A stretch of 64,000 nt of DNA from Thermothelomyces thermophilus ATCC 42464 (taxonomy: Eukaryota > Ascomycota > Sordariomycetes > Sordariales > Chaetomiaceae), in contig NC_016477.1 of the NCBI RefSeq assembly GCF_000226095.1, positions 1,736,001 through 1,800,000 of the forward strand, written 5' to 3'. The position numbers were made by a program, and so were the translations under genes. This document shows, in pieces, positions 22,611 through 34,600 of this stretch. Under the pieces are notes generated by a model that was given only the letters and a program-made list of their open reading frames with translations, made no database searches and was not told the origin of the DNA. Position 1 is the first letter of the stretch. Each line of letters opens with the position of its first letter.

Positions 22611-23651
22611 TCATGCAGTCTTGGTCTTGTCCGCAAAACGTCTCTGAAACAACGATTGCTCCATCTTCTCCACCGCCGTGTCCCAATCCGTCGTCCACTG
22701 GCGGTAGAACGGTTGGTAGCCCAGCAACGCAGCAATCCACCTCCCAAGCACCACGCCTAGGACCAGTGAGATGGTGCGGCCAAAGGGCACCCACCACGGG
22801 AGGGAAAGGTACGAGCCGCCAGCGTCGAACGTCTGTAATTTCCGTCAGGCATTAATTAATTATGCAGTAATTAAGCGAGGAAACCGAAGACGGAAAGTAA
22901 TGGATTATGAAATGGAATACAAAAGGTATTTACAGCACATATTCCACTTACAGACATGACCTGCAGGATATCGACCTTCTTCCCCCGCAGGACCACCTCG
23001 TCCTGATAGGCATACCAATTCTCAAAGAAGACGGCGTCTAGCCGGAACGGCCTGGGCGTATCCTCGCCGGAGAGCAAGAACCGGGTCGTCTTCCCATCCT
23101 CGTCGCCGCCCTCGCCCCGACGGCGGCCATCATCACGAGCAGTAGCACCCTCCTTCCCCGGCGGCGGAGGAGGGGGGTACAGGCGGTGGTTTGCCCAGCG
23201 GGGGATGACGAACTCGCCGGAGCGCGGGGTGAGCAGGTGCCGGCGGCCCTCGAGCTCGACGATCAGCCGGCCGGCCGTCACCTCGACGTACTCGGCCTGG
23301 TACGGGTGGAAGTGGGCCGGCGGCGGTCTCTGCCCGGCCAGGGCGACCAGGCGCGGGTGCGCGAGGTCGAAGGTCACCTCGAAGGCGAAGGATCGCCGCG
23401 GGTGCGCTAGGATGCGCGTCGTGATGCCGCCCTCGAACCTGTCCGTTAATTATTGTTTTGTGTTGCCGCGTCAGAATTGGTCAGCAGAGCGGGGAGGAAG
23501 TGGTGGGGGAAGGAGGGGGGGAAGGGGTTTCTCAACAACCAATTCGTTTCATCTGGACAGAAGAAGAATGGGGATTCGCGAAGCCTTACCCGGTCACGAC
23601 CATGCCCTCGTACGGATCCCGCCTCCGGTTAATGGCAGTCGTCGCAGCCAT
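22611..23651 (-). CDS. Cupin-domain protein with C-terminal membrane segment
   Basis: Single-domain cupin; cupins range from metal-dependent dioxygenases and isomerases to non-catalytic binders, so no reaction is assigned. Exons on -: 23651-23590, 23438-22952, 22832-22611; phases close to 256 residues. The metal-binding motif 1 is PPAHFHPYQAEYVEVTAG, giving two His and one Glu in the H-x-H-x(n)-E arrangement. Motif 2 lies in GEFVIPRWANHRLY, where His is the expected fourth ligand. A charged, Gly/Arg-rich insertion (about residues 113-137) separates this from RLDAVFFENWYAYQDEVVL. The last exon adds WWVPFGRTISLVLGVVLG, a likely membrane helix, and a basic tail. Such an anchor is unusual for a cupin of this size. 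No close family name is recalled. Confidence 0.82.
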
Positions 23652-25334
23652 TTTGTGCGTCAGACAAGGTTTTAGAACACTTGTGTGAGTGGTGATGAGT
23701 GCTCGCTCGCAGTGTTTGATTTCGGTAGCATTGAGGTTGGCCAAGTCGGCCGCATCAACGCGGCACCGCTCGCTGCAGTGGTGTATATATGTACATAATT
23801 ACATACATACAGTACTCGAACGAGGTGCCAACGCAGCCCCTCACTCGGTAAGAGGGACTCGGCTCGTCTGTGCTACCCTGACTGCAGAGCCTGAGTAAGG
23901 TACAGTACCTAATCATCAAGTATCCTTTCCTATCAATAGTTCTATGCATCCGCCGTGCAAACTGACATTACGATTGGTGTGTTGCTTCGGACTGCATGAA
24001 ATGGAATGCTCTTAAAAGCTGACCATATACGACTTATGTATGTATGTACATACAAGAAGACCAAAAGAGCTAGGTAGCAATTACCCAACGCTCTAAAAGT
24101 TAGCCACCCCACTCTGTGATCTCCCAGCGTTTCGCCCTTCCTTGGGACCCACCCGCGCCGTTAGAATGCATTCCCGGCTCCAGTGTGGGTAGATAGATAC
24201 CTGTATTTAGTCCGCGCGAGAAAGCATCAGGTCAATGTAAGAACGAAAGGTGAAAAGCTACTGCATTCCGATGCATAATTAAGCAACATTATGGAGCTGG
24301 GTGGGACTTTCAAGAAGATCTTCTTCAAAATATCATAAAGAGAGGGAGAGAGAAATGAACTGAACCCCATACTCAAAGGAAGAGAGTATCATGTATTAGA
24401 AACACATCCATAATTATGTTATCGCTGGTCCGAAAACCTTAAATTACACAGTAATTAGGCAGAGAGCGAAGACTTGAACTTTAAATGACCTCAGCCTCCA
24501 CTATCAAACAATTCGGCCCCTACCTCGCGCCGCTTTCATGTCCATTACCGGCGGAATCTGCATGTATCTAATGCGGCTTCCTGCGTACTGTACCTAGTGT
24601 CCATACCTACGTATATACATACGCAGGACCGCAGTAATTACTGTGCTGACCACGGAATATGTTTATATACGCTACAGAACGACTGGCCGCAAATCCGCAG
24701 TTAGATAAGCTATTCGGTACCCCAGCGGGTTTGGCGGGGGTATGGAGCAAACAAATCGCCGATAATCTCCGTTAGTGAGCAAGCGGTAGCGATCCCTCGC
24801 CGGCTTCAAGTCGTGGGGCCCGCGGATCATGCGGCGTTGAGCTTGGACCGTTTAGCAGGGATTTGAATGAACATGCCAAGACGGACGGCGCTAGTGTAAG
24901 CTGCACGTTAATAAGGGCATCACAGGCAGGTGTGCGCGAATCGCCAATAGTACTCCGTAGGGGGGCTCTGCTAAACTGAACATACTCCGTATCTTGTTCC
25001 ACGAAGGCTCGAGTTCCCCATGTGATGATACCTTGTCCAACAGACGCCAACTCCCACGCGACCCAGGCCCTACCACGAAGGTGAAATGCAAAACAGACAT
25101 GGTCAATGCCGTTAACAAGTATTCCGAGTCAACCCAGCCAACTCATGCCTTGTTGCGGCCAAATACCCAGGTATGTACATACATACATGCTCCCCTGCCG
25201 GAGCTCTTCATCGGAGCCCATAGTTACGCCAGCTCAATATGATAAAAAGACGCCTGCTAAAAAGGAGAAAAAAAGGAAAAAGAAAAGGCGGGAAAGAAAA
25301 AGAAGCATGCCTGTCTTACACACCAGCGCACACC
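23652..25334. other. Intergenic region, no gene seen
   Basis: Spacer between the cupin promoter and the 3' end of the thioesterase gene. TACATAC tracts lie near 23,790, 24,036 and 25,171. Short frames only. Confidence 0.55.
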
Positions 25335-26396
25335 TCAGAGATCATCACTGCGCCAGTTCGCCGGCCGCGGGTCCGACCTTCCGCGATGTAGGTTCAGCGG
25401 CCCATAAAAGTCGCCAAATGCCTCCTTCAACAGCTCCTCCGACAGCTGCATGTGGTCGCCCGGCGCCGTGCGGAATTTGAGCCCGCCCTTGCGGTCGAGA
25501 GCGCGCAGGCCGAGCCAATCCTCCGTATACAGTTGGCGTGCGCGCAGCGGCGTGCTCTCGGTGCCGTTGACATCCTCGAACCAGGCCGTCTCCTTGGGGA
25601 TGACGGTCGTGTCTTCCTCGAACATGTACATGACAAAGTTCTCGAGCTTGGCGATGTTCTTCTTGTATTCTTCATTCTTGATCTCGCGCTCGTTGTTGAT
25701 GTCGGCGAGGAAGTTGGAATGCTCCAGGTATTTTTCGTACTCGTCGGGATTGCGATAGTACTGCGCCGGCACGAGCTTGTTCTGCACCGTGTCGGTCCAC
25801 GCATCGCCTTTAAGAACCGCCATCGCGATTCGGCAAATCCAGTCGGTCGGCTTGCAGTCGCGGAAAGCGGTGATGCCGTTGTGCTGTGAGCCAAAGGTGA
25901 TCAGGCTGCGGACGGGTGGTTTGTTGCAGCGCTCGACATAGGCGCGCAGGAACTGGCCGCCCTGGGAGAAGCCGAGGGCGTCGATTGCCGGGGCAGTCGA
26001 CAAGATCGGGTGGGCGGCGATGTCGGCGCAGACTTTGGCTACGTGGTCGGTCAAGTTGCCCACGAACGAGGCATACCTGTCGCGGGACGGATTCTCCTCC
26101 ACTCGAATAGGGTAGACAAGCGTCCCAGGGTTGACTTCTTCGGCAATCTCGGCGACGCGGCGCATCCCCTCGGATTCGTAGGTGTCGCCTAGGCCTGCAA
26201 GGAGGACAGTTAGAAGTGGGTAACTAATCGAACGGCTTGGATTTCGACGTTATTTACCATGCCAAATGACCAGCGGCAGCGGGGTGTCATCGTCGTCATC
26301 GTCGCCGCTCTCGAATCGGCGCTCTAAAGACTTCGCGATCGACGTCGCAATGAGCGACCCGAGGACGAGCAGCTTCACTCCTTTGACAATCGCCAT
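25335..26396 (-). CDS. PPT1: Palmitoyl-protein thioesterase (PPT1-like)
   Basis: Alpha/beta hydrolase that removes S-acyl groups from proteins during lysosomal or vacuolar turnover. Two exons on -, 26396-26258 and 26194-25335, join in phase 1 to 332 residues, close to the family's length of about 300-340. An N-terminal signal (VKLLVLGSLIATSIA) is followed by an acidic run, then PLVIWHGLGDTY, the family's opening strand and oxyanion region. GFSQGGQ gives the nucleophile Ser123. NKPPVRSLITFGSQHNGI follows as in PPT1. YMFEEDTTVIPKETAWF contains the region of the acid. PGDHMQLS gives catalytic His294. This is a housekeeping-type gene with no evident tie to its neighbours. The call is secure at family level. 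Confidence 0.93.
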
Positions 26397-27787
26397 ACTT
26401 GAGGGAACAAGTCTGGAAACTTTTACAACGAAAGAAAGCGCTTGTTGTCGCGCAAGAAAAGAGTGTAACAGATACAACCGCTCACGGAGTAAGTTAAGTA
26501 GGTAAGGTGATGCGAGGTAGGAAGGCTGGAGTAAGCCAAAGAGGTGCCTGCACAGCCACCAGGGGGCGCCAGCTCTAAGTCTGCCCCGCTTTTTCTAAGC
26601 TCGACGATTGGTCAAAAGATCAGCTGACGCTACTTGATAAAGCGAGGCATCAGATCCAAATTTTTGAAGCTTTTTTCCTTCGAACAAACAAATGCGAATC
26701 CAACCTCAAACTTTTCAGCTAACCTCAATGCAACAGCTGTACGGATTACGGTAAGTTGATCCTTTTCGTTTATCTTTTGCCTTAGGGAAGAGCACCATGA
26801 TGATATTAGGTTTTTCAAAAACATGTTTCAAGACGGGGCTGAGATTTCTGTGATTATAACTACACCTACTGAAGCTCAACACATCTTTTTCCGCGTTTGC
26901 TTTGCGTGATCTAGGAGTGAGCAAACCGAGCTAACATATTTCCAGTGCCACAAAGTTCTCTCTTTCCAGGCAAAAGCGTCGTTGCCGAGCATCATTTGCC
27001 GTGCGAAGAGAAGTTTTGCTTTCCTGAATTGGCCGTCCCGACATGAGCCCGTCCGCCGCTACTCTAGGATAAGGGCTGTTGTGATTACCTTCTAGGTGCC
27101 ACGCAAGTAATATTAGACGAGTAGTCATCTCTTTAAGCGAAGAGGCCAGCCATCCATAACTTTGGGTAGGTGTTGAAGGACAGGACGAGACGTATTTCGT
27201 TCAGATTCCCGTTCTGTCATATACTCTAGCATACCTGAATGCTACATCATATAATTACTCCGTACACCTGAGTACTAATTATATCATATATACCTTAGTC
27301 CTTCTTATTGCTTCTTATTAGTCATCGTTCGGTAGCTAATTATATTATGCATTCACTTAAGCTTTCTGATACACTCGCTTATTGGCCAGCTATTGACTAC
27401 ACGGCAACATGGTGCCGCGATGTTCTGTCCCTTTGCATCACTTAATCCTCAATATATACAACCTGCCGGTGTGATTCCATGCCTTATTAACCTCATGCGT
27501 CTCGCGGTCGACAGAATCCCAAGTCTTGTCCAGGAATACTAATTAAAGTCCGGGGCAAGCGATCTGGGTCGTCGCTGTCAATCTCCTGTTCACTTAAATA
27601 CACAGGTCGATGCATTGACATGTAGAGACAAGACAAGTGACGAGGAGAATTTCGGACAAGGCGCGCGCGCCCAGTGGGATAATATTAATATCTGCAACAG
27701 CACCGTGACCTCAATAACGGATAATTACATCACCAGCCTTACAGATCTGACAGAGCACGTTCAATCCCCCTGCCCTTGTTGGCTGCC
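26397..27787. other. Intergenic region, no gene seen
   Basis: AT-richer spacer between the thioesterase promoter and the 3' end of the AYR1-like gene. No coding frame with domain content and no RNA gene recognised. Confidence 0.55.
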
Positions 27788-28955
27788 TCACGTCAGCTTC
27801 TTCTTCTTCCTCTCCTCCTCCCTGAGCACCTTCTCCAGCGTCGTCAACCCCATCATGCGGTACATGACGAAATCCGTGATCCACTCGCCCAGGGAATGGC
27901 CCAGCCAGACCACGGCGGCCCAGCCGCCGGCCCAGAACCAGTCGGGCCGGCCGAACCAGGCGCGCAGCAGCAGCGGCCACTCCGGGGCGAGGGCCTTGGC
28001 CACGAGCTTGCGGGCGTACTGGGCGGTGTCCATGGTGGCCCGGTTGTTCTGGGAGAAGGTCAGGCGGCGCTCGAAGATGTCGCGGACGCGCTGGTAGATG
28101 CTCCCCTCGGGCAGGGTGCGGTGGGTGCGCGAGGCGATCTGGCTGCGGACGGTGCCCGTCATGGCGACCATGACGCGGACGCCGAACGGCTTGAGCTCGA
28201 GGCGCAGGGTGCGCGAGTAGGCCGTGACGGCGCCCTTGGTGGCGCAGTAGGCCGAGCCGAAGACGTAGGGGGTCACGGCGGCCAGCGAGGCGATGTTGAT
28301 GATGAGGCCCTTGGAGGCGATCAGCAGGTCCGAGAAGGCGGCGCACATGGCCATGACGCCAAACACGTTGGTCTCGAAGGTCTCGCGCACGTCCGGGATG
28401 GACAGGTCGGTGGCCGGGTGCGTGTGGGTGCGGCCACTGGGGAGGAAGTCGGGGTCAGTACGATGAGTGAACAGCGAAGGAGACACAATAATAATAGCTT
28501 TTTTTTTTGGGGGGGGGGGGGGGGGGTTGGTGGAGGAAGGGACGGACGCGTTGTTGACGAGAATGTCCAGTTTACCGCCGGTAAGCTTCGAGACCTCGTC
28601 GTGGCAGGCCTTAATGCTGTCTTCCTTGGTGACATCCAGGGTGAGCGTGGTCATGCCCATGGCAGCCATCTCGGAGAGAACGGCGGGGTTGCGGGCCGTG
28701 GCGATAACATGGACGCCTGTGACTGTTAGTTATCCTGATATCGAGATGGCGGACAGTTTTAAGGTGAGATGGGAGGATAAAGTATTACCCTTGGCGTGGA
28801 ACTCCAAGCACAGTGCATGGCCAATGCCTCCCGGTGTGCAGCTAGTTAGGAGAGGATTTTTTTTTTTTGTTAGCAGAATTTTCACATGCGCAGTTATTTG
28901 GACGGCAGACTTACCCGGTGATAAGCACTGTCTTCTGGCCTGGCTTAGGACCCAT
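27788..28955 (-). CDS. AYR1-like SDR (NADPH-dependent 1-acyldihydroxyacetone-phosphate reductase family)
   Basis: Membrane-linked short-chain reductase. The family member AYR1 reduces acyl-dihydroxyacetone phosphate in phosphatidate synthesis at the ER and lipid droplets. Exons on -: 28955-28915, 28841-28789, 28716-28548, 28436-27788; phases close to 303 residues. The first 41-nt exon supplies MGPKPGQKTVLIT. The nucleotide-binding motif TGCTPGGIGHAL spans the first junction and is characteristic of AYR1-like proteins. LDVTKED, the NNAG rebuilt across intron 3, INIASLAAV and YCATK (catalytic Tyr and Lys) follow. The C-terminus has WFWAGGWAAVVWLGHSLG, a membrane-associating segment, and a Lys-rich end. 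Intron 3 contains T10 then G18. It is the last intact gene before the mutated repeat block. An alternative role in secondary metabolism cannot be excluded. Confidence 0.88.
28499..28526 (-). repeat. T10G18 homopolymer pair in intron 3
   Basis: Ten T then eighteen G on the + strand inside the 111-bp third intron of the AYR1-like gene. Length may be assembly-sensitive. Confidence 0.85.
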
Positions 28956-29639
28956 TATACTCCTCGGTCGTGTGTCTGAAACGGGTGGGGAGCTCAACTG
29001 CGACCGATGAGACGTGAAGCCGACAGAGACGTGTTGAGGAAGTTTGAACTGAGCTCGCAACTCCGCCTTGCCATGCCGAGGTATTCTATCAAGGGTTAGG
29101 GTACGAAGTATCCTGCACTTGCTTCAGTTCAGTATATTCGGAACTTACTTAGAAGACCCTATAATAGTGCTACCTTACTTGATAACTAGCCTAAGTGGCA
29201 GGCTGCCCTAATAACCATCTTCTTATAATTACTTTAAGCAATGTAGAATATATTATAGTAGGATATTTATAACCTTAGTGCTCTTAGATTTTCTATCGAT
29301 ATAGTTATACTACCTAATCTAGATCTGCTAGCTATAATATAATATTCTTATATATACTAGGTCGACTATCTATATAATTATAACCTTAATAAGAACGTAA
29401 CCAAGGACCTTTAGGATAGAGGATGGATTAATACCTACCTATATAAGAAGTTTCTTTACTAGCTTAAGGCTCTAAGCCTCCTAAGATATATATTAGAAGG
29501 AATAGCTTCGATATTAGAGCTTAAGAGACTACTTAAGGTTAGCTTTTAATGGTACAATCTAAGAGCTACATATTATAAAATGGCCAACAGGTAGCTATAG
29601 GCAAGGCATAAGGACGTATCATAAAAATATACATATAGT

Positions 29640-30480
29640 GAACTAGTGCTAGCCTCTCCTGGCAGTAGTCACGTACCCCTAAGACCAAACCTCTGTCTAG
29701 TCAGATAGAGAGGAGTGTTAGCTCAAAGTATCTAGTATATCTAGGCACTCGTGGTTATAGCAGACAAGTCTAGCTTTCCTAGACAGCGATCGTAATAGAT
29801 ATAGGGACAGCGATAACGATGCCCCTCCAGGTAGATATAAAAGAGCCTACCTTCATAGAAAAAGATAGCTAAACTTATAAGTAAAAGAAGAATCTTATTA
29901 TTATATTAATAATATTATAATAATAGTCTATTACCATTATTATTAATCTATTTTATAAAAACTATCTATTATCCTTATTATCCTTAGTACCTTTTAAATA
30001 GGTACCCCCTATTTATATCTAGTATATATATAACTTGTTTAGAACTAGAAAAACGAATCTATAACCTATATCCCTCTAATTATATTAAGAGGTTTTTACC
30101 CTAGTCTATACTTACCCTTTGAATTTGCTCTAAGGCTCTTACTAGCAGATTTAACACTTAAACGCCTTCCCTTCTAGCTTCCTATTATCTTGCTCTCTTA
30201 GCCCTATTATCCCCCTTAGGTAATGGTCGCTTCTTAGATTATTAACGCCTCTACTAGGCTTTAGTCTTGGCCTTTAGCTTATCCTAGCCTATAAACTAGG
30301 GTAGATATTTAGGCGCTAGTTTAAGGTCCTCTAGCCTAGACTATTTAAAGAGAAGAGGCTATATCTATTTAATAGGATTATCCTTAGGGTAATACTATCA
30401 TACCTAGCCTTTTATAATAATCCAAGGCAATCTAACCTATATTAATCCATTTATCTTAGCCTAACTAGATAGCTATTATA
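29640..30480. repeat. Repeat C, copy 1, left part
   Basis: Aligns by eye with 42,568-43,400 and the start of 61,618 on; the anchor CCGTCTAGTCAGATAGGGAG occurs in all, slightly changed here. It is interrupted at 30,480 by the E1 retrotransposon and resumes at 38,011. Heavily mutated; content described under copy 2. Confidence 0.75.
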
Positions 30481-30902
30481 TATGACAAACCCAACTCAGA
30501 CTTCTTCTAAAAGGGTTCAGACGAAGGTAGGTTAAGCAGGACAAGCATACAGGTCGTCTAAGGGATTCGGTAAAGCCAAAGGGTTCATAATAACACTAGG
30601 GTTATCTCTTATAGTAGTTAACGATGCTTGGTATAAGTACTATGATTATACGTTACTATCACTAGTAAACTCCTAGAGTCCACCGTAACGAGTGACTATC
30701 TACATGTATATATAATCCTAGGATCACTCTTTATCTAGTGATCCTTTGCCGTCTAGATTACGGCTGTAATAGTGATCCTATAGTGTATAGATCACTTTGC
30801 CAAACGTAATCCTTTCCTGATTAGTCCGTTCGTGCCTGCTGTCCTATTGGCTTATTAGGGAAGGCGGCTTAGGCGGCATCTTATATATATATTTCCGTGA
30901 CA
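30481..30902 (-). repeat. E1 3' LTR
   Basis: 422 bp, same length as the partner at 37,589-38,010. Differences between the two are mostly transitions, for example CCCAACTC versus CCTAACTT near the left end. Confidence 0.92.
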
Positions 30903-31033
30903 CGATGCCCTTCCTTTAAGGCTTTCGACCCGAAAGCCTATCTTAGGCTATTTCAAATAGCGCTAATAACCCTTAGTAAGTTGTCTTCTATATTTCCCTC
31001 TTCCTTCTATATATTACTAATAATATATGTTGT

Positions 31034-31674
31034 ATAGTAAAGCGTTTAATAAAAAGGTCTATAAAGACTAAGGAGTATATTGCCCTAGCTGCTGCTATTA
31101 ATAAGCTAGGGTTCGAAGTAATGCCTTGTTCTTTTTGTTTTTCTCGCGGCCTCTACTGCCATATGATAGAGAGTTCTTCTCGTTACGGCGAATATATTTA
31201 TCGCAGGAGGTCGTACGACGGTTCTAGGGTTCTAGTCTTGTCTTGTTAATGTTCCCTTGTTGGTGTATTTTTCCTATACTAACTTCTATAGTATCTTATA
31301 TTATAGACGAATCAAAGCGCCTCGACTGATTAGAACAAGATACTAAGGAGGCTCTCTATACTAACTATAATTTGTTAGTAAAAGCGTAGCATTGTCTAGA
31401 CGAGTCTCTAGCTCGTTTAGACCGTATTTATCGTTAAAAGCGATCGTTATTATCTCGAGGGTTAGAGATGGTTTACTAGGGTCTTATGTCTTTAGATAAA
31501 TTAGAAGAGGTGGAGCAGCAGGAATCGGGGGCGGTTCTAGGTATATAGCTTAATGGTAGCGTTGATATTATTAATTGGGGCGCTATCTTCGATTCTATCC
31601 TAGTTTTGCCTTTAGTCGATCTAGGTTCTGCTAGTAGAACTATTCTAATTTCTTAAGGCAATTTAGATTCTTAA
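31034..31674 (+). pseudogene. Antisense cargo ORF of E1 with Zn(II)2Cys6-like motif, RIP-damaged
   Basis: Lies on the strand opposite gag-pol, between pol and the 3' LTR. Reading from an ATA (perhaps a mutated ATG) at 31,034, the first exon contains CSFCFSRGLYC and then SSSRYGEY and RRRSYDG. If Tyr codons TAC/TAT are mutated TGC/TGT, the spacing is C-x2-C-x6-C-x8-C-x2-C-x6-C, that of a fungal binuclear zinc cluster. The frame then shifts across a stretch with the branch-like TACTAAC and an AG at 31,306, consistent with a short intron. The second part reads ESLARLDRIYR, then SRGLEMVY, then SLDKLEEVEQQESGAV, a charged, probably helical tail with TAG/TGA stops at likely CAG/TGG/CGA codons. It ends at TAA 31,672-31,674. 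Function is unknown; DNA binding is inference from the motif. Confidence 0.65.
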
Positions 31675-34600
31675 TAGGTTCTTATAAGTTATCTTCTAGT
31701 CTAAAATTAAGCTATTTGACTAGATACTATAGTTCCCTATTGATAATACGTAAATCTAGAATTTCTTTAACGTCCTATTCTTCCTCTTTGTCCTTTGCTT
31801 TGATATTTATAGCAATTTTGGCGTTCTTTAGCGCTAGTTTAAGAAGTAAAATATAAAAAACGTCTATCTATAGTTATATAGATAATGGTAATGATAGTCG
31901 ATAGTTAGATATTAAGATTCGTTCTTTAATAATAAAGGGTCTAACCTTTTTAAAGTCTAGCTTTATACTTGGTCGTTTGGTTTGTAAGTTTTGTATAATT
32001 AGGTAGACTTTGTCTCCCCTCTCTAGGCGAGGTCCCTCGAGCCTATATTTATTATAGTAGGTCTTTATTCTGGTCCTAATAAACTCGAGTTCCTTTTTAA
32101 GCTTCTTGTATAGTATATACATTTGTTCTACTTTAACTGCTGCTCTCGGCACTATAACCTCTAGTCCTTGCCTAAGGTCTACTTTATATCTGTAGTTTAT
32201 AAAGAATAGTATAACTTTAGTCGTTTCTATTAGTATTATATTATAGGCGAGTTGTACTATTAGCAATAGTATGACCTAGTCGTCTTGCTAATAGTTAATG
32301 TAAGAATAGAGGTATTACTTAACAACTTAGTTTAGTCGCTCTGTTTATCTATTAGTCTATAGGTAATATGCTATTAATAGCTTGCTATTTATACCTAATC
32401 GTTATATTAACGCTTGCTAGAACTTTGATACGAACTTGGTATCTCTGTCGGTAATCTATTCTTATAGCTAGGCGTATATTAATATAACTTGCCGATAAAT
32501 TATATCTGCTAATTGTTTAGCTATCTAGGACTCCTTGTATAGGAAGAAGTATACCTATTTAGTTAGGCAATCTACTATAGTAAGAATACTATTATAGATT
32601 ACCCCTATAGCCGTATCCTTAGATTCTAGTAGTTTCGTAATAAAGTCTATTATAACTAAACTCTATAGTTTGTTAGCTATTAGTAGTAGCTAAAGTAGCC
32701 TATATAGCTTATATTGTACCGTTTTGCTTCGATTGTAGATATCGTAGCTCTATACGACTTCCTTGACTTATGCCGTTAACTATAGAAAGTCGTAGTGTTT
32801 CTTGACTTATACGATAGTCTTCGTAACTCCTTTATATCCTCCGAGTTTCGATTCGTAGAGTTCTCGAATCATTTATAGCTATTAATCCCTGTTATAGATA
32901 TATACTTTACCTCGGTACTAGAGTTTCCTATCTTTTTCTTCTACTCCATCAGGTACTACTAGTCCAGGTATTACTTGATACTATACCTCGTTAGTTTTTT
33001 CTTCTCGAAAGATTATATAACATTCTAGGAATAAGTCGAGTAGATCATCTTCTATAGGTGTCTATATTTCGTGATGTAGCGTTCCGTCTATTTGTTCCTT
33101 AAATAACGGTGGCGTTATTTCCGTTTGTCCTTCCGTATAATCCGTTTATCGGCTTAAGGCGTCTGCTTGTACGTTCTCTTTGCCCTTCTTGTAGCGGATC
33201 TCAAAATTAAATTCTATAAGGAATTCTACTTATCGTATTTGTTATCTATTAAGCTCCTTTGTCATCGTAAAGTATTATAAATTCTTATAATCTATATATA
33301 CTTATATTAGTTTGATTATACTACTAAGGTATAGTTACTATTCCTTAAAAGCTTTGATAATCGTAAGTAGTTCCTTATTATAGATCAGATAATTAAGACG
33401 TAGTCTATCGAGCTTCTTTAAAAAGAAGGCTATAGGATATAGCTTCCTTTATTTATCTCGTTATCCTAACTATCCTCTAATAGCGTAGTCTGAAGCGTCT
33501 GTTTCTACCTTAAATGGCTTCTTAGGGTCTGGTAATACTAGTACTAGATCTTTAGTAATGGCATTGTAGATCTATATAAATGCTTGCTTATATTACTTTT
33601 CCTATTAGAATTTAACATTCTTTTTAGTAAGTTTATACAAAGGTCGTACAATCGCTCTAAAGTTCCTAATGAATATCTAGTAGAAGTTTATAAACCTAAT
33701 GAAACTTCGTACTTCTGTGACTAACGTTAGTCATAGCTAATCCTTAATAACTTTAACCTTTGAAGGTTCTATCTAGATTTGTCCTAGGGATATCTTATAT
33801 CCTAAAAATATCGTTTTCCTAACGTAAAATTTACTTTTTTTTTTATTAACTAATAGCTTATATATATATAACACGTCTAGTATTACTTTTACATACTTCC
33901 AGTGTTTGTCTATCGTCTTAGAGAAGATAAGTATATCGTCAAGATAATATACTGTAAATTTGTCGAGAAAGGGGCAGATAGCTTAATCAATTAGGGCTTA
34001 GAACGTTGCTAGCGCGTTTATAAGTCTAAATAGCATGACAAGGTACTTGTAATAACTATAGGGTATTCTAAAGGCCGTTTTCTACTCGTCGCCTTCTTTA
34101 ATCTATATATAGTTATAGGCTGATAGCAAGTCAAGACGTATAAAATATTAGGCTCCTACTAACTAATCTCGGAGCCGTGAGATTAGCAGTAACGGGTATT
34201 AGTTTTTCATGGTCTATTCGTTAAGTTACTAATAGTTAACGTATAACTATAGCTTTCTATCTTTCTTAGGTATAAATAAGATTAGGTAGCCTATTAGCAA
34301 TGTCGACAGGCAGATATGTCTTCTTTAAAGGTTTTCCTCTAAATATCGCTTGAGTTCTTCGTTCTAAGTCTAGCTTATATAGTAGATCTTAAAGAACTTT
34401 AGCTATACTCCTTCCTTAAGCTTGATCTCGTAATCCTATAGGCCATGCTCTGGTAACCCTTCTAGATGCTTTAGTTTAAATGTTAGGTGTCCTTTATATT
34501 CCTTCGGTACTTCCCTAGTCTTGTCTCGTCTCTTAGCTTTCTAATAGTATACAAACTTGGTTCCGTCTATAGCAATACTAGCAATTTCTCTTATCTTAAC

